35,338 nucleotides of DNA from an uncultured Lachnospiraceae bacterium (GTDB lineage: Bacteria; Bacillota; Clostridia; Lachnospirales; Lachnospiraceae). A program made the translations under genes and the position numbers. A model generated the notes under the pieces. That model did not search any database. It was not told the origin of the DNA and saw only the letters and a list, made by a program, of their open reading frames with translations. Shown piece by piece: positions 22,091 to 31,731 of the stretch (positions within the stretch are counted from its first letter, which is position 1; every line of letters begins with the position of its first letter). The stretch lies in the NCBI GenBank assembly GCA_910585605.1, contig CAJUFL010000042.1, positions 1 to 35,338 of the forward strand. The letters run 5' to 3'.

Positions 22091-24058
22091 TTATTCTTCC
22101 TCTCTTAAATGGTACGCGTCCACCATTTCCTTCAGAGCACTTGCACAGTTGATCAGTTCATCACTGATCGCCGCATTCTCCTGGGAAGTAGCTGCATTGG
22201 AATCTATGATTGCCGCAATGTCATGGACGCTCTTTTCAATCTTCTCTACTGCTCCCGCCTGACTCTTTACAAACTCTGTAATCTGCATGATATCATGATT
22301 GGACTTCAGGGAATTATCAATTCCGGTCTGTAACGTCACGGAAGTTCTGTCTGCCAGATCCTTACCCACATCTACCGCCCGCATGGAATTCTCGATCAGT
22401 CTGGTAATGGTCTCTGTGGCCTGGGCAGAAGCCGCCGCCAGCTTACTGATCTCATCTGCCACAACAGCAAATCCTTTCCCTGCTTCACCAGCTCTTGCCG
22501 CTTCTATGGAGGCATTCAATGCCAAAAGGTTCGTTTCCTCCGAAATATCATTAATTGTAGTAATGATAACACCAATCTCTTTAGAGGTATCCTCAATCGT
22601 CTCCATAGCTGCCAGAAGTGACTGCATTTCCTGATTTCCCAAATCCAGCTGTTTATTCGTTCTCTCTGATACTGCACTGGCTTCTTCGGCATTTTTTGTA
22701 ATATGCTGAATCTGCTCCGACAGCACACCAATATTAGCTACCAGCCCCTGTACAGCAACACTCTGCTCTGTCGCACCATTGGCTACCTGCATAGTACTTT
22801 CCTGTACCTGTTCAGAATAATTCACTACAATCTCTGACTGTTCGTTGACCTGTCCAAATGCAAGGTTCAGTTTATCAATAATCGCATTCAGTCCATTCCT
22901 GATAGCGATAAATGCCCCCTGATATTCCACATCCGAGCTGACTCCCAGATTATTATTGGAGATATTATTGACCACAAAAGTGATATCCCCTATATAGGTC
23001 TTTAACTGCGTAATAGTATCATTCAGTGAAACAGTGAGCATGGCAATCTCCTCTGATAGAGGTTCTTCATCAAATGCAACATCCAGATTTCCCGCTGCAA
23101 TCTCCGTCACCTTTTCACTGATAGATGTAAGCGGTCTGAACCAATGATTCATTTCCTGTTCGCAATACCGTTTGATCAGCTTCCGCAATACCACCAGCAA
23201 AATAACAAAAACAATCAGCACAATAAATGCAATTCCCATGTCCGCTGTTGCTGGCATAACATAGATAACCTTCCATCCTATAGAAGAAACCTCTTCGGAC
23301 ATCGCAGCTTTCATTCCGAATGTATCATCCGAAATCATATATCTCTTATTTGTTTTTGCCAGCTTTTTATATTTTCCCTTTAATGCAGTCTCTAATGTAT
23401 AGGAAGTCTCTCCCTTCATCATCAGCTCATCATTGGGATGTGTGAGGATCGTACCTGCCGCCGATACCAAAAAGGCATAATTTTTTCCCTCGTAACTTTG
23501 CTCCATCATCGCTATCATATTATCAAGATAAACATCCATACCGCAGACTCCGGTAAATTCTCCATCTTCCATCATCCGTTTGGACAGGGTGATACAGTAT
23601 CCTCCTGACTGCTCGTCCAGATATGGTTCGGAAACATATACACCTTCTTCCAGCTCCTTTGCACCCGTATACCAGTCTCTTGTCCTGAAATCAAAATCCT
23701 CAGGCGGCTGCCATCCCCCGCTCATTACCAGTGTTTTATCAGCATATGCTACATAAACAGCAGAAAAATTGTCATTTGCCGCCACAATCGTATCTACATA
23801 TGCCAGAGTATCTTCATAACCGGCAATCTGTTCGTTTTCCATAACAAGTGCCAGACTGCTTAACTGGGAAATACTCGTGTCAAAGCTCTCACTTACTTTT
23901 CCCGCATATTCCACTGTTTTGGACTTCATATGGAGATTACTCACCTGGATAGAAAATACCACCGTGATTATAATCGCTCCAATCCCCAATCCCAGTAACA
24001 GTAATGTAACCAATTTCATGATAATCCTGCTGATTCGTTTCACATAAGATCCCTGCAT
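22091..24058 (-). CDS. Methyl-accepting chemotaxis protein with dCache sensor
   Basis: A 655-residue transmembrane receptor. The first membrane helix is at about 10-36. An outer double-Cache-like sensor (about 37-285) has V-Y-V-S-E-P-Y and G-V-C-G-M-D-V-Y typical of dCache_1. The second helix is at about 295-318, followed by a HAMP region and the coiled signalling hairpin with I-S-E-E-T-N-L-L-A-L-N-A-S-I-E-A-A-R-A-G. It would steer a CheA-CheW complex. The ATG at 24058 has an AGAGAGGA site; the frame extends upstream but across the promoter. It diverges from a TetR gene whose promoter shares its -35 box. No other chemotaxis genes are near; the ligand is unknown. Confidence 0.95.
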   Translation of the reverse strand: MQGSYVKRISRIIMKLVTLLLLGLGIGAIIITVVFSIQVSNLHMKSKTVEYAGKVSESFDTSISQLSSLALVMENEQIAGYEDTLAYVDTIVAANDNFSAVYVAYADKTLVMSGGWQPPEDFDFRTRDWYTGAKELEEGVYVSEPYLDEQSGGYCITLSKRMMEDGEFTGVCGMDVYLDNMIAMMEQSYEGKNYAFLVSAAGTILTHPNDELMMKGETSYTLETALKGKYKKLAKTNKRYMISDDTFGMKAAMSEEVSSIGWKVIYVMPATADMGIAFIVLIVFVILLVVLRKLIKRYCEQEMNHWFRPLTSISEKVTEIAAGNLDVAFDEEPLSEEIAMLTVSLNDTITQLKTYIGDITFVVNNISNNNLGVSSDVEYQGAFIAIRNGLNAIIDKLNLAFGQVNEQSEIVVNYSEQVQESTMQVANGATEQSVAVQGLVANIGVLSEQIQHITKNAEEASAVSERTNKQLDLGNQEMQSLLAAMETIEDTSKEIGVIITTINDISEETNLLALNASIEAARAGEAGKGFAVVADEISKLAAASAQATETITRLIENSMRAVDVGKDLADRTSVTLQTGIDNSLKSNHDIMQITEFVKSQAGAVEKIEKSVHDIAAIIDSNAATSQENAAISDELINCASALKEMVDAYHLREEE

Positions 24059-24134
24059 AATCCTCTCTCCTTTGCTTTTATCCTGTGTCAGACATTCTGC
24101 AACAGCTCCTGAACGATAACACATAATTGTATAA

Positions 24135-24186
24135 ATTTTACTACATATTATATTTTGTTGCAAGCTGCTTTCATATAGATTATAAT
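24135..24186. promoter_or_regulatory. Divergent promoters sharing one palindromic -35 box
   Basis: TTGCAA at 24158-24163 is its own reverse complement. On the plus strand it is 17 bases from TATAAT (24181-24186), for tetR. On the minus strand it is also 17 bases from TAAAAT (24135-24140), for the chemotaxis gene. Both promoters would therefore use the same hexamer, so only one polymerase could bind at a time. Confidence 0.7.
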
Positions 24187-24234
24187 TTAACATAGAAAAT
24201 AATCACGTACAGAAATTGCAAAGGAGAAACCGCC

Positions 24235-24903
24235 ATGTCCAATACATATCTGGTAGGAGAACAGACAAAACGCAGAATTTTCAAGGAAAGCAAAAAGCTT
24301 TTTTATAAAAAAGGATTTACTGAGACCACCTATGATGAAATCAGCACTGCCGCCAAAATAAACCGTGCACTGATTCCCTATCATTTTAAAAACAAAATGA
24401 TATTAGGACAGGAAATTTATAATGAATTAATGAAAGAATTTACAACCAGCCTGGACCTCATATTAGATACAGAACAGTTTTCATCAGAATTAACCGGCGT
24501 CATCCACATCATGGCATATTACCGACTGCTTGCCAATCCCAGATACTGCCGTTTTGTATTTCAATTACTGTCTGATGAAGATTTTTCCATATCACTGTCA
24601 GAAGACCAGAATCTGATCACATACTGTTTAGGAAGTAAAACTTCCCGGTTTGATTCTACAGATATCGACATTATCTGCCAGATGGGCACTGGTATCAAAA
24701 AAGAAATCATACGCATCATCTATACAGACAAAAAAGAAACAGATATCGACCATCTTGTTATGATAAAACTGCATATGCTGCTTGGTTATATCGGATATTC
24801 CAAAAAGAAGATTGATGAACTTGCCGATGCCGCAATTACATTATTGAACCTGTTATCCTTCCAGGTTAAAAACAACTTTACCATCGAAATCACATACAAA
24901 TAA
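24235..24903 (+). CDS. TetR-family transcriptional regulator
   Basis: A 222-residue regulator. The N-terminal DNA-binding domain (about 10-58) has R-R-I-F-K-E-S-K-K-L-F-Y-K-K-G-F-T-E-T-T-Y-split by convention as the first helix pair, then I-S-T-A-A-K-I-N-R-A-L-I and the Y-H-F-K-N-K motif, all typical. The C-terminal two thirds would bind a ligand I cannot predict. AAAGGAG eight bases before the ATG sets the start. It diverges from the chemotaxis receptor and converges with fabV. Control of the receptor gene or itself is likely from the shared promoter region. Confidence 0.93.
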   Translation: MSNTYLVGEQTKRRIFKESKKLFYKKGFTETTYDEISTAAKINRALIPYHFKNKMILGQEIYNELMKEFTTSLDLILDTEQFSSELTGVIHIMAYYRLLANPRYCRFVFQLLSDEDFSISLSEDQNLITYCLGSKTSRFDSTDIDIICQMGTGIKKEIIRIIYTDKKETDIDHLVMIKLHMLLGYIGYSKKKIDELADAAITLLNLLSFQVKNNFTIEITYK

Positions 24904-24939
24904 GGCAGTAACAACTAAATATTTTCTTCTCTCAAAAAC

Positions 24940-24982
24940 AGAGCCAATGAACTGTGAGATATCCCACAAATTCATTGGCTCT
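24940..24982. terminator. Terminator between convergent tetR and fabV
   Basis: A perfect 12-bp stem, AGAGCCAATGAA (24940-24951) with TTCATTGGCTCT (24971-24982), and a further TGTG/CACA inner pairing. On the minus strand it is followed by GTTTTTGAG, so it best serves fabV; the plus side lacks a T run. Confidence 0.75.
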
Positions 24983-24999
24983 GCATTCCTACTCATTAT

Positions 25000-26163
25000 T
25001 TAAACCTCAACATCCAGTGAATAATCTACACCATCCACCCTGAATCCAAACATGCGATAAAAATCTTCCCAATATCCTTCCGTATCTGCCAGTTTTAAAA
25101 GATTACTGCTGTCTATCTGCTCCCAGAGCTTCATCACCTCTGTCTGGACATCCTCACGCATTTCCCAGTCATCTACATGAAGCATACCGTCTGTCTCCAC
25201 TGTTACCCCGTCTGCACCAAATATCTTATCCTTATATAACCGGTACATCTGTTCAATACAGCCCTCATGAATTCCTTTTTCCTTCATAACCCTATACAAA
25301 AGGGAAAGATAAAGCGGAACAACTGGAATTGCCGAACTTGCCTGAGTTACCAGTGCCTTATTGACTGATACATATGCCTTAATCCCCAATGCTTTCTGTT
25401 TTCTGGCAATTGCACATGCACTCTCTGTCAAATGCTTCTTTGCCCTGCCGATAGTTCCCTCATGATAAATCGGATAGGTAAGCTTTGGTCCGATGTAAGA
25501 ATATGCGATCGTAATAGCATTTTCTTCAATTGCATCAGCCTCAACCAATGCATCCATCCAGTCTATCCAGTCCTCGCCTCCCATTACTTTAACAGTAGCT
25601 GCTATTTCTTCCTCTGAAGCAGACGGAATCGTAGCGTCTGTAATCGTATTATCCCGAAGATTCCAGTTTTTCTGGGTAAAGGATTCCCCTACAGTTTTTA
25701 AACTGGATACATAAGTTGTTCCGTTAGCTGTGGTTCTTCTTGGAGAGGCCAGAGAATATACAACCATATCCACTTTGCCTAAATCTTCTTTGATCATTTG
25801 AATCACCTGCTGTTTAATCTCCACAGAAAATGCATCCCCGTTTACGGATTTTGCATATAAACCTTCTCTGGCTGCCGCCCCTTCAAATGCTCTTGTATTA
25901 TAAAATCCCGGGGTTGCCGTTCGCTTCCCGCTAGCTTCCTTGTCAAACAATACCCCGATCGTTGCTGCTCCCATGCCAAATGCTGCCGTAATCCGGGAAG
26001 CCAGTCCATAACCGGTGGAAGCACCGATTACCAGTACATTTTTCGCACCGCTGATTTTCCCCTGCTTTTTCACATAATCAATCTGTTCTGATACATTTTT
26101 CTCACACCCGGTGGGATGTGCCGTCGTACAGATAAACCCCTTTACCTTTGGCTCTACTACCAT
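25000..26163 (-). CDS. fabV: Trans-2-enoyl-ACP/CoA reductase, FabV type
   Basis: A 387-residue NADH-dependent enoyl reductase. The Rossmann motif is G-A-S-T-G-Y-G-L-A-S-R (48-58) and the catalytic Tyr233 and Lys242 show the FabV spacing Y-x8-K. The start M-V-V-E-P-K-V-K-G-F-I-C-T-T-A-H-P-x-G-C is diagnostic for the family. FabV enzymes finish each round of fatty-acid elongation or reduce crotonyl-CoA, and are naturally little affected by triclosan. The ATG at 26163 has a GGAGGG site; the ATG at 26181 does not. A TATAAT box (26234-26239, minus strand) with a TTTGTA 16 bases upstream lies about 75 bases ahead. Monocistronic by the flanking terminators. Confidence 0.96.
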   Translation of the reverse strand: MVVEPKVKGFICTTAHPTGCEKNVSEQIDYVKKQGKISGAKNVLVIGASTGYGLASRITAAFGMGAATIGVLFDKEASGKRTATPGFYNTRAFEGAAAREGLYAKSVNGDAFSVEIKQQVIQMIKEDLGKVDMVVYSLASPRRTTANGTTYVSSLKTVGESFTQKNWNLRDNTITDATIPSASEEEIAATVKVMGGEDWIDWMDALVEADAIEENAITIAYSYIGPKLTYPIYHEGTIGRAKKHLTESACAIARKQKALGIKAYVSVNKALVTQASSAIPVVPLYLSLLYRVMKEKGIHEGCIEQMYRLYKDKIFGADGVTVETDGMLHVDDWEMREDVQTEVMKLWEQIDSSNLLKLADTEGYWEDFYRMFGFRVDGVDYSLDVEV

Positions 26164-26267
26164 AATTACCCTCCATTTCACGAACGTATGCCATATAAGC
26201 TTTTATTCCCTTAAATCTTATTGGCGTCCAGTATTATACTTTTGTCTATTATTATACAAAAGAAAAC

Positions 26268-26323
26268 GGGGCTGCCACATTAAAATTTTCTCTTAAAGAG
26301 AACCCTTTTTATATGACAGCCTC
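26268..26323 (-). terminator. Rho-independent terminator of carAB
   Basis: GAGGCTGTCATAT pairs with ATGTGGCAGCCCC on the minus strand (with two wobble pairs), followed by CGTTTTCTTTT. It ends the carAB transcript before the fabV promoter. Confidence 0.75.
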
Positions 26324-26361
26324 ATTAACTTATATCATGTAACCTGTATTCTTGTCAAATC

Positions 26362-29300
26362 TTATAATGTGCATATATCAACAAGTGTTAAATGTTCTTT
26401 ATTTGCCTTTTCCAGTGATGTAAGAAGTGCATCTGCGGTATCTAAACTGGTAAGCACCGTAACACCTGTCTCAATAGCATGGCGGCGGATGATAAATCCA
26501 TCCTTACTCTTTTCGATTCCCTGTGCCGGAGTATCAATAATCAGGTCGATCTCATGACTCAGAATTAAATCCAGTAAATTAGGGGAAGGTGCTTCCACTT
26601 TATTGATATGCTTTGCCGGTACACCATTTTCATTTAATACACGACAGGTACTTCTGGTAGAGTAAATCTCATACCCAAGCGCCGCAAAGCGTTTTCCAAT
26701 CTTCACTGCTTCCAGCTTATCCGTATCCTTAACCGTAAGCACCATTTTCTTGTGCTTGGGCAGGTCCACACCATTTCCCAGAAATGCCTTATAAAGTGCC
26801 TCATTAAAATCTTTTGCAATCCCCAGACACTCGCCTGTAGATTTCATTTCCGGACCAAGGCTTACCTCTGCACCCTTAAGCTTTTCAAAGGAAAATACCG
26901 GCATCTTCACTGCAAAATACTCACTCTCCGGCTGTAAACCAGGAGTGTAGCCAAGATTTCTTATCTTTTCGCCGATGATCACCTTAGATGCAAGGTCAAC
27001 AATGGGAATGCCTGTTACTTTACTAATATATGGCACCGTTCTGGAAGAACGCGGGTTTACCTCAATGACATACACTTCCTCCTGATATACGATAAACTGG
27101 ATATTGATCAGTCCGATTACATGGAGGCTTGTAGCCAGCTTTCTCGTATAATCCTCAAGCACTCTTTTAATCTTATCCGAAAGGCTTCTTGCCGGATATA
27201 CAGAAATGCTGTCACCCGAATGGATGCCTGCCCTTTCCACGTGCTCCATGATACCTGGAATCAGAATATCCTCTCCATCACAAACCGCATCGACCTCTAC
27301 TTCTTTCCCCATCAGATATTTATCTACCAGTATCGGATGTTCCTGCACCGTACGGTTAATAATATCCATGAATTCCACAATATCTGCATCATGGATGGCA
27401 ATCTGCATACCCTGTCCGCCCAGTACATAAGAAGGTCTTACCAAAACCGGATATCCCAGCTCATTTGCTGCCTTAAGGGCTTCTTCACAGGTAAATACTG
27501 TCTTTCCTGCCGGTCTTGGAATACAGCATTTTTCCAGAATCTCATCAAACAGCTCCCTATCCTCGGCTGCATCCACATTTTCTGCGGAAGTACCAAGAAT
27601 CGGAACCCCCATTTTTAATAAATCTTCTGTCAGCTTGATGGCAGTCTGACCGCCAAACTGGACCACTGCCCCATCCGGTTTTTCCAGATTCACAATAGCT
27701 TCTACATCCTCTGCGGTAAGCGGTTCAAAATACAGCTTATCTGCAATATCAAAATCAGTACTCACCGTTTCCGGATTATTATTTACGATAATTGTCTCAT
27801 ATCCGCTCTTGGAAAGTGCCCATGTACTATGTACGGAACAATAATCAAATTCAATTCCCTGTCCGATACGAATCGGACCAGAACCCAATACCATAACCTT
27901 CTTTCTCGTTCTCGTGGCATCTACTTCACACTCACCGTCATAGCAGGAGTAATAGTACGGCGTACTTGCCTCAAACTCCGCTGCACAGGTATCCACCATT
28001 TTATATGCCGGATGGATATCATATTCCAGACGAAGATCGTGGATTTCCTGTTCCGTTTTGCCTGTGATCTTTGCAATCACCTCATCCGGAAATTCCAGCC
28101 GTTTTGCCTCAAATATTAATTCTTTTGTCAATTCTTCTTCAGCAAGGCGTTTTTCCATTTTTACGATATTTTGAATTTTATCCAAAAACCACAGGTCGAT
28201 CTTTGTGATATTTTGAATCTCCTCCAACGTGATACCGCGGCGGACTGCCTCAGCCACTACAAAGATACGCCGGTCATCCACCCGATGTAGTTCTTTACGG
28301 ATTTCTTCTAACGGACGCTCATTCATGTCTTCATAAATCAGGCAGTTTACATGCTGTTCCAGGGAACGCAGTGCCTTCATCAGGGCACCTTCAAAATTCG
28401 TACAGATACTCATAACTTCACCGGTTGCCTTCATCTGTGTAGTCAGCTTACGGCTTGCCTTAATAAACTTGTCAAACGGAAGTCTTGGAATCTTTACAAC
28501 ACAGTAATCCAATGCCGGTTCAAAACTCGCATACGTCTTGCCGGTAATCGCATTTTTAATCTCATCTAGATGATAACCCAGTGCAATCTTGGCAGAAACC
28601 TTGGCAATCGGATATCCGGTTGCTTTGGATGCCAATGCGGAAGAACGGCTTACACGGGGGTTCACTTCAATCACACAATATTCAAAAGAAGTTGGGTTGA
28701 GTGCAAACTGCACATTACAGCCGCCCGTAATCTTCAGCTCTGAAATGATATTTAAAGCGGAACTCCGAAGCATCTGGTATTCCTTATCAGCCAGTGTCTG
28801 GGAAGGAGCCACAACAATGGAATCTCCTGTATGCACTCCTACCGGATCCAGATTTTCCATATTACAGACACAGATTCCCGTCCCGTTGGCATCTCTCATT
28901 ACCTCATATTCTATTTCCTTCCAGCCGGCAATGCATCTCTCTACCAGAACCTGCCCCACACGGGATAAACGCAGTCCATTTTCAAGAATCTCCTTAAATT
29001 TTTCCTCATTTTCCGCAATACCGCCGCCGGAACCTCCTAATGTATATGCCGGACGCAGTACTGCCGGATATCCAATCTCTTTCACAAAGTCAAGACCATC
29101 TTCTACATTCGTGACCACTTTAGAAGGCGCAATAGGTTCTCCGATTTTTTCCATCGTCCTTTTAAACTCATCACGGTCCTCCGCTTTTTTAATCGTCTTG
29201 GCAGAAGTACCGATCAAACGGACATTATGCTGGCGCAAAAACCCTGATTCTTCTAATTCCATTGCAATATTCAGTGCGGCCTGCCCCCCAAGGGTAGGCA

Positions 29301-29559
29301 AAATGCTGTCCGGCTTCTCCTTTGCGATAACTTTTTTAACAATTTCCGGTGTCAGCGGTTCAATATAAACCTGATCGGCAATATTTTTATCGGTCATGAT
29401 CGTAGCCGGATTGGAATTGATCAGGATAACATAAATCCCTTCTTCCTTTAACGCCCGGCACGCCTGTGTCCCCGCATAATCAAACTCTGCGGCCTGTCCG
29501 ATCACAATCGGACCGGAACCAATCACTACTACTTTTTTAATATTCGGATTCTTTGGCAT
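26362..29559 (-). CDS. carB: Carbamoyl-phosphate synthase, large subunit
   Basis: A 1065-residue enzyme of full family length. Two homologous ATP-grasp halves each have the characteristic loops: G-S-G-P-I-V-I-G-Q-A-A-E-F-D-Y at the N-terminus and G-S-G-P-I-R-I-G-Q-G-I-E-F-D-Y in the second half, and V-N-P-R-V-S-R-S-S-A-L and V-N-P-R-S-S-R-T-V-P-Y as metal/ATP sites. The last 130 residues form the MGS-like allosteric domain. It makes carbamoyl phosphate for pyrimidines and arginine from glutamine-derived ammonia. The ATG overlaps the carA stop (TAATG), tying the two in one operon. Confidence 0.98.
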   Translation of the reverse strand: MPKNPNIKKVVVIGSGPIVIGQAAEFDYAGTQACRALKEEGIYVILINSNPATIMTDKNIADQVYIEPLTPEIVKKVIAKEKPDSILPTLGGQAALNIAMELEESGFLRQHNVRLIGTSAKTIKKAEDRDEFKRTMEKIGEPIAPSKVVTNVEDGLDFVKEIGYPAVLRPAYTLGGSGGGIAENEEKFKEILENGLRLSRVGQVLVERCIAGWKEIEYEVMRDANGTGICVCNMENLDPVGVHTGDSIVVAPSQTLADKEYQMLRSSALNIISELKITGGCNVQFALNPTSFEYCVIEVNPRVSRSSALASKATGYPIAKVSAKIALGYHLDEIKNAITGKTYASFEPALDYCVVKIPRLPFDKFIKASRKLTTQMKATGEVMSICTNFEGALMKALRSLEQHVNCLIYEDMNERPLEEIRKELHRVDDRRIFVVAEAVRRGITLEEIQNITKIDLWFLDKIQNIVKMEKRLAEEELTKELIFEAKRLEFPDEVIAKITGKTEQEIHDLRLEYDIHPAYKMVDTCAAEFEASTPYYYSCYDGECEVDATRTRKKVMVLGSGPIRIGQGIEFDYCSVHSTWALSKSGYETIIVNNNPETVSTDFDIADKLYFEPLTAEDVEAIVNLEKPDGAVVQFGGQTAIKLTEDLLKMGVPILGTSAENVDAAEDRELFDEILEKCCIPRPAGKTVFTCEEALKAANELGYPVLVRPSYVLGGQGMQIAIHDADIVEFMDIINRTVQEHPILVDKYLMGKEVEVDAVCDGEDILIPGIMEHVERAGIHSGDSISVYPARSLSDKIKRVLEDYTRKLATSLHVIGLINIQFIVYQEEVYVIEVNPRSSRTVPYISKVTGIPIVDLASKVIIGEKIRNLGYTPGLQPESEYFAVKMPVFSFEKLKGAEVSLGPEMKSTGECLGIAKDFNEALYKAFLGNGVDLPKHKKMVLTVKDTDKLEAVKIGKRFAALGYEIYSTRSTCRVLNENGVPAKHINKVEAPSPNLLDLILSHEIDLIIDTPAQGIEKSKDGFIIRRHAIETGVTVLTSLDTADALLTSLEKANKEHLTLVDICTL

Positions 29560-30632
29560 TATTTGGACACCTCCATCATATTCATAAACTCATCAAATAA
29601 ATAGTTTGTATCAAGAGGACCTGCACATGCCTCCGGATGAAACTGCACTGTCTGGACATTTTTTCCCAGATAATGAACACCCTCCACCGTTTTATCATTA
29701 ACATTTATAAAACTCACCTCTGCAATATCCCTGTCTATGGTCGCTTCTTTTACCATATAACCATGATTCTGCGTAGAAATATATACTTTTCCAGTCTTTA
29801 AATCCTTTACCGGATGATTTGCCCCCCGGTGCCCATACTTCATTTTCTCCGTGTCCGCACCATTGGCAAGCGCCAGCAGCTGATGCCCTAAACAGATTGC
29901 AAAAATCGGTATCTTTGTTGCAAACAATGTCTTGATTTCCTCAATCACTTCCACATTTGTTTTGGGATCCCCCGGACCGTTTGATAACATAATCCCATCA
30001 GGATGATCCGCCAGGATGGTTTCTGCCTTTGTATATGACGGATATACGATAACCTCACATCCCCTGCCGGTCAGTTCCCTGATAATATTTTTCTTTGCCC
30101 CAAGGTCAATCACCGCAACCTTAAAGCCCTCTCCGTCATAATGTTCAATCTCTTTACAGGTTGTGAGCCTTACCACATCTCCGATCTCGTATTCCTTAAG
30201 TCTAGGGATTACCGTATCCAGATTATAATCGCTATCCACCGTGATCATTCCCCGCATGGTTCCTTTTTCCCGAAGAATCTTTGTAAGTGCTCTGGTATCC
30301 ACTCCTTCAATTCCCGTAATTTTATTGGCAATCAGAAAATCCTCTAATGCCTCCTGGTTTCTGAAATTGCTTGGAAGCTTTGCAATCTCCCTTGTGATAA
30401 ACCCTGACTGCCATGGCTTATTTGCCTCCATATCTTCAAAACAGACTCCGTAATTGCCAATCAATGGGTATGTCATACAGACAGCCTGTCCTGCATAAGA
30501 AGGATCCGTCAAGACCTCCAGATATCCTGTCATTGACGTATTAAATACAATCTCACTGATGATCTCATCTTTACATCCGACACTTTTTCCCTCAAACACA
30601 TGACCGTCTTCCAGGATTAGAAATGCTTTCAT
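29559..30632 (-). CDS. carA: Carbamoyl-phosphate synthase, small (glutaminase) subunit
   Basis: A 357-residue class I glutamine amidotransferase. The N-terminal CPSase domain (about 1-150) starts A-F-L-I-L-E-D-G-H-V-F-E-G. The C-terminal part has S-N-G-P-G-D-P, the nucleophile Cys in F-A-I-C-L-G-H-Q and the catalytic His and Glu in Q-F-H-P-E-A. It hands ammonia to CarB. The ATG at 30632 has AAAGGAAGG upstream; the frame is open back to 30713, across the leader terminator, and I take that as chance. Control by the leader attenuator is likely. Confidence 0.97.
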   Translation of the reverse strand: MKAFLILEDGHVFEGKSVGCKDEIISEIVFNTSMTGYLEVLTDPSYAGQAVCMTYPLIGNYGVCFEDMEANKPWQSGFITREIAKLPSNFRNQEALEDFLIANKITGIEGVDTRALTKILREKGTMRGMITVDSDYNLDTVIPRLKEYEIGDVVRLTTCKEIEHYDGEGFKVAVIDLGAKKNIIRELTGRGCEVIVYPSYTKAETILADHPDGIMLSNGPGDPKTNVEVIEEIKTLFATKIPIFAICLGHQLLALANGADTEKMKYGHRGANHPVKDLKTGKVYISTQNHGYMVKEATIDRDIAEVSFINVNDKTVEGVHYLGKNVQTVQFHPEACAGPLDTNYLFDEFMNMMEVSK

Positions 30633-30659
30633 ATGTACCTTCCTTTCTGATTTTTGCCC

Positions 30660-30739
30660 AAAAAAAAAACCACTAATAAAGCCTATGCCCTTCCATAGGT
30701 GGTCTTTTTTCATTCCTATATACTCTGACTGTTCAGTCA
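30660..30739 (-). promoter_or_regulatory. Leader attenuator of carAB
   Basis: Inside the carA leader, the minus strand has ACCAC-CTATG pairing with CATAG...GTGGT (30669-30703) followed by ten T (30660-30669): an intrinsic terminator that precedes the gene it should control. Upstream lies a perfect palindrome, CTGACTG-TT-CAGTCAG (30724-30739). I see no PyrR-binding consensus and no clear leader peptide, so the signal that sets read-through is unknown. Confidence 0.7.
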
Positions 30740-30783
30740 GCAGATTCCTTCTGTTGCCCTGAATATGTACTCAAATTGTAAAG

Positions 30784-30812
30784 ATTCTAACACACTTTTT
30801 TTTCTTTGACAA
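30784..30812 (-). promoter_or_regulatory. carAB promoter
   Basis: Minus-strand TTGTCA (30807-30812) and TAGAAT (30784-30789), 17 bases apart. The start near 30777 places the attenuator inside a leader of about 145 bases, which separates it from simple termination of queH. Confidence 0.7.
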
Positions 30813-30992
30813 CCCCTTTTTCCATATTTTATTCATTATATCTTCTATCATCCCCCGTTATAATAATATCAAATTTATAATAATATAAATTTTATAATAT
30901 ATGTATCACTTTATAAAATATATATAATAACTGTTCTTATACTATGAAAATGGACATATACATTATTTTACACATTATTTTCAGAAAAAGCC
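30813..30992. other. Very A+T-rich intergenic stretch
   Basis: Between carAB and queH the sequence is almost pure A+T, with repeated TATAATAATAT-like runs and no frame. I see no clear terminator for queH here. Confidence 0.4.
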
Positions 30993-31646
30993 CTAAAGCG
31001 TCTTGTTCTTCCGTTCTTCCTCTTCTCTCCTGCTAAATTCACAACCGCAAAAATCCTGTCTGTATAAATGATACTCCTCCGACAGTTCAATGGACCTTTT
31101 GTATCCGTTTTTCTTTTTAAAATCCGCATACAGGTAATTTACTCCATAAGCCTGCTGTAATTCCTCCCCAATTTGGTTAAGCCATACCGCATTTTTATAA
31201 GGGCTGATAGACAATGTAGTAGTAAAGTAATCAAATCCTTCCTTCATGGCAGTCTGTGCCGTCTGTTCCATTCTTAACCGGTAACAGGCATAACAGCGCC
31301 TGCTTCTTTCTCCAAGCTGTTCCAGTCCTTTTACCGCATTATAAAATTCTTCTATATCGTACTTTCCCTCCAAAAAAGAAACTTCGTGAAGAACCGGTAA
31401 TTCCCTGATCAGCCTTTTTTGTTCCTCCACACGTTTCCCATATTCATTGCTGTCTGAAATATTAGGATTATAATAAAAAATAGTGATATAGAAATACTGG
31501 CTTAAATATTCCAATACATAGCTGGAACAAGGTGCACAGCAGCTATGCAGCAGCAAAGACGGTACTTTTACCGATTCCCCTCTTCCGTCTGTTATTTCCT
31601 TCAATATTTTATCCATTTTCAGCTGATAATTGACATTCTCTTTCAT
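30993..31646 (-). CDS. queH: Epoxyqueuosine reductase QueH
   Basis: A 217-residue iron-sulfur protein of the QueH (DUF208) family, which does the last step of queuosine synthesis in tRNA in place of cobalamin-dependent QueG. Adjacent cysteines C36-C37 in L-L-H-S-C-C-A-P-C, then R-C-Y-A-C-Y-R-L-R-M and C-G-C near the C-terminus are the family's metal-binding set. GAGGAG five bases before the ATG sets the start. It diverges from a small plus-strand gene and has no other queuosine gene nearby. Confidence 0.95.
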   Translation of the reverse strand: MKENVNYQLKMDKILKEITDGRGESVKVPSLLLHSCCAPCSSYVLEYLSQYFYITIFYYNPNISDSNEYGKRVEEQKRLIRELPVLHEVSFLEGKYDIEEFYNAVKGLEQLGERSRRCYACYRLRMEQTAQTAMKEGFDYFTTTLSISPYKNAVWLNQIGEELQQAYGVNYLYADFKKKNGYKRSIELSEEYHLYRQDFCGCEFSRREEEERKNKTL

Positions 31647-31731
31647 TATTTCTCCTCTTCTTATTCAGATTGAACAACCAAAACAAATGGTTTCTTTTGA
31701 TTTTTCACCTATTTTTGTGCAATATTACCGA

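Noticed and set aside
28589..29368. A 259-codon plus-strand frame
   Set aside because: It lies wholly antisense to carB, whose family match is complete; it has no ribosome site or known motif.
30633..30713. An N-terminal extension of carA to an ATG at 30713
   Set aside because: It would translate through the leader terminator and has a ribosome site only at the inner ATG (30632), where family similarity begins.
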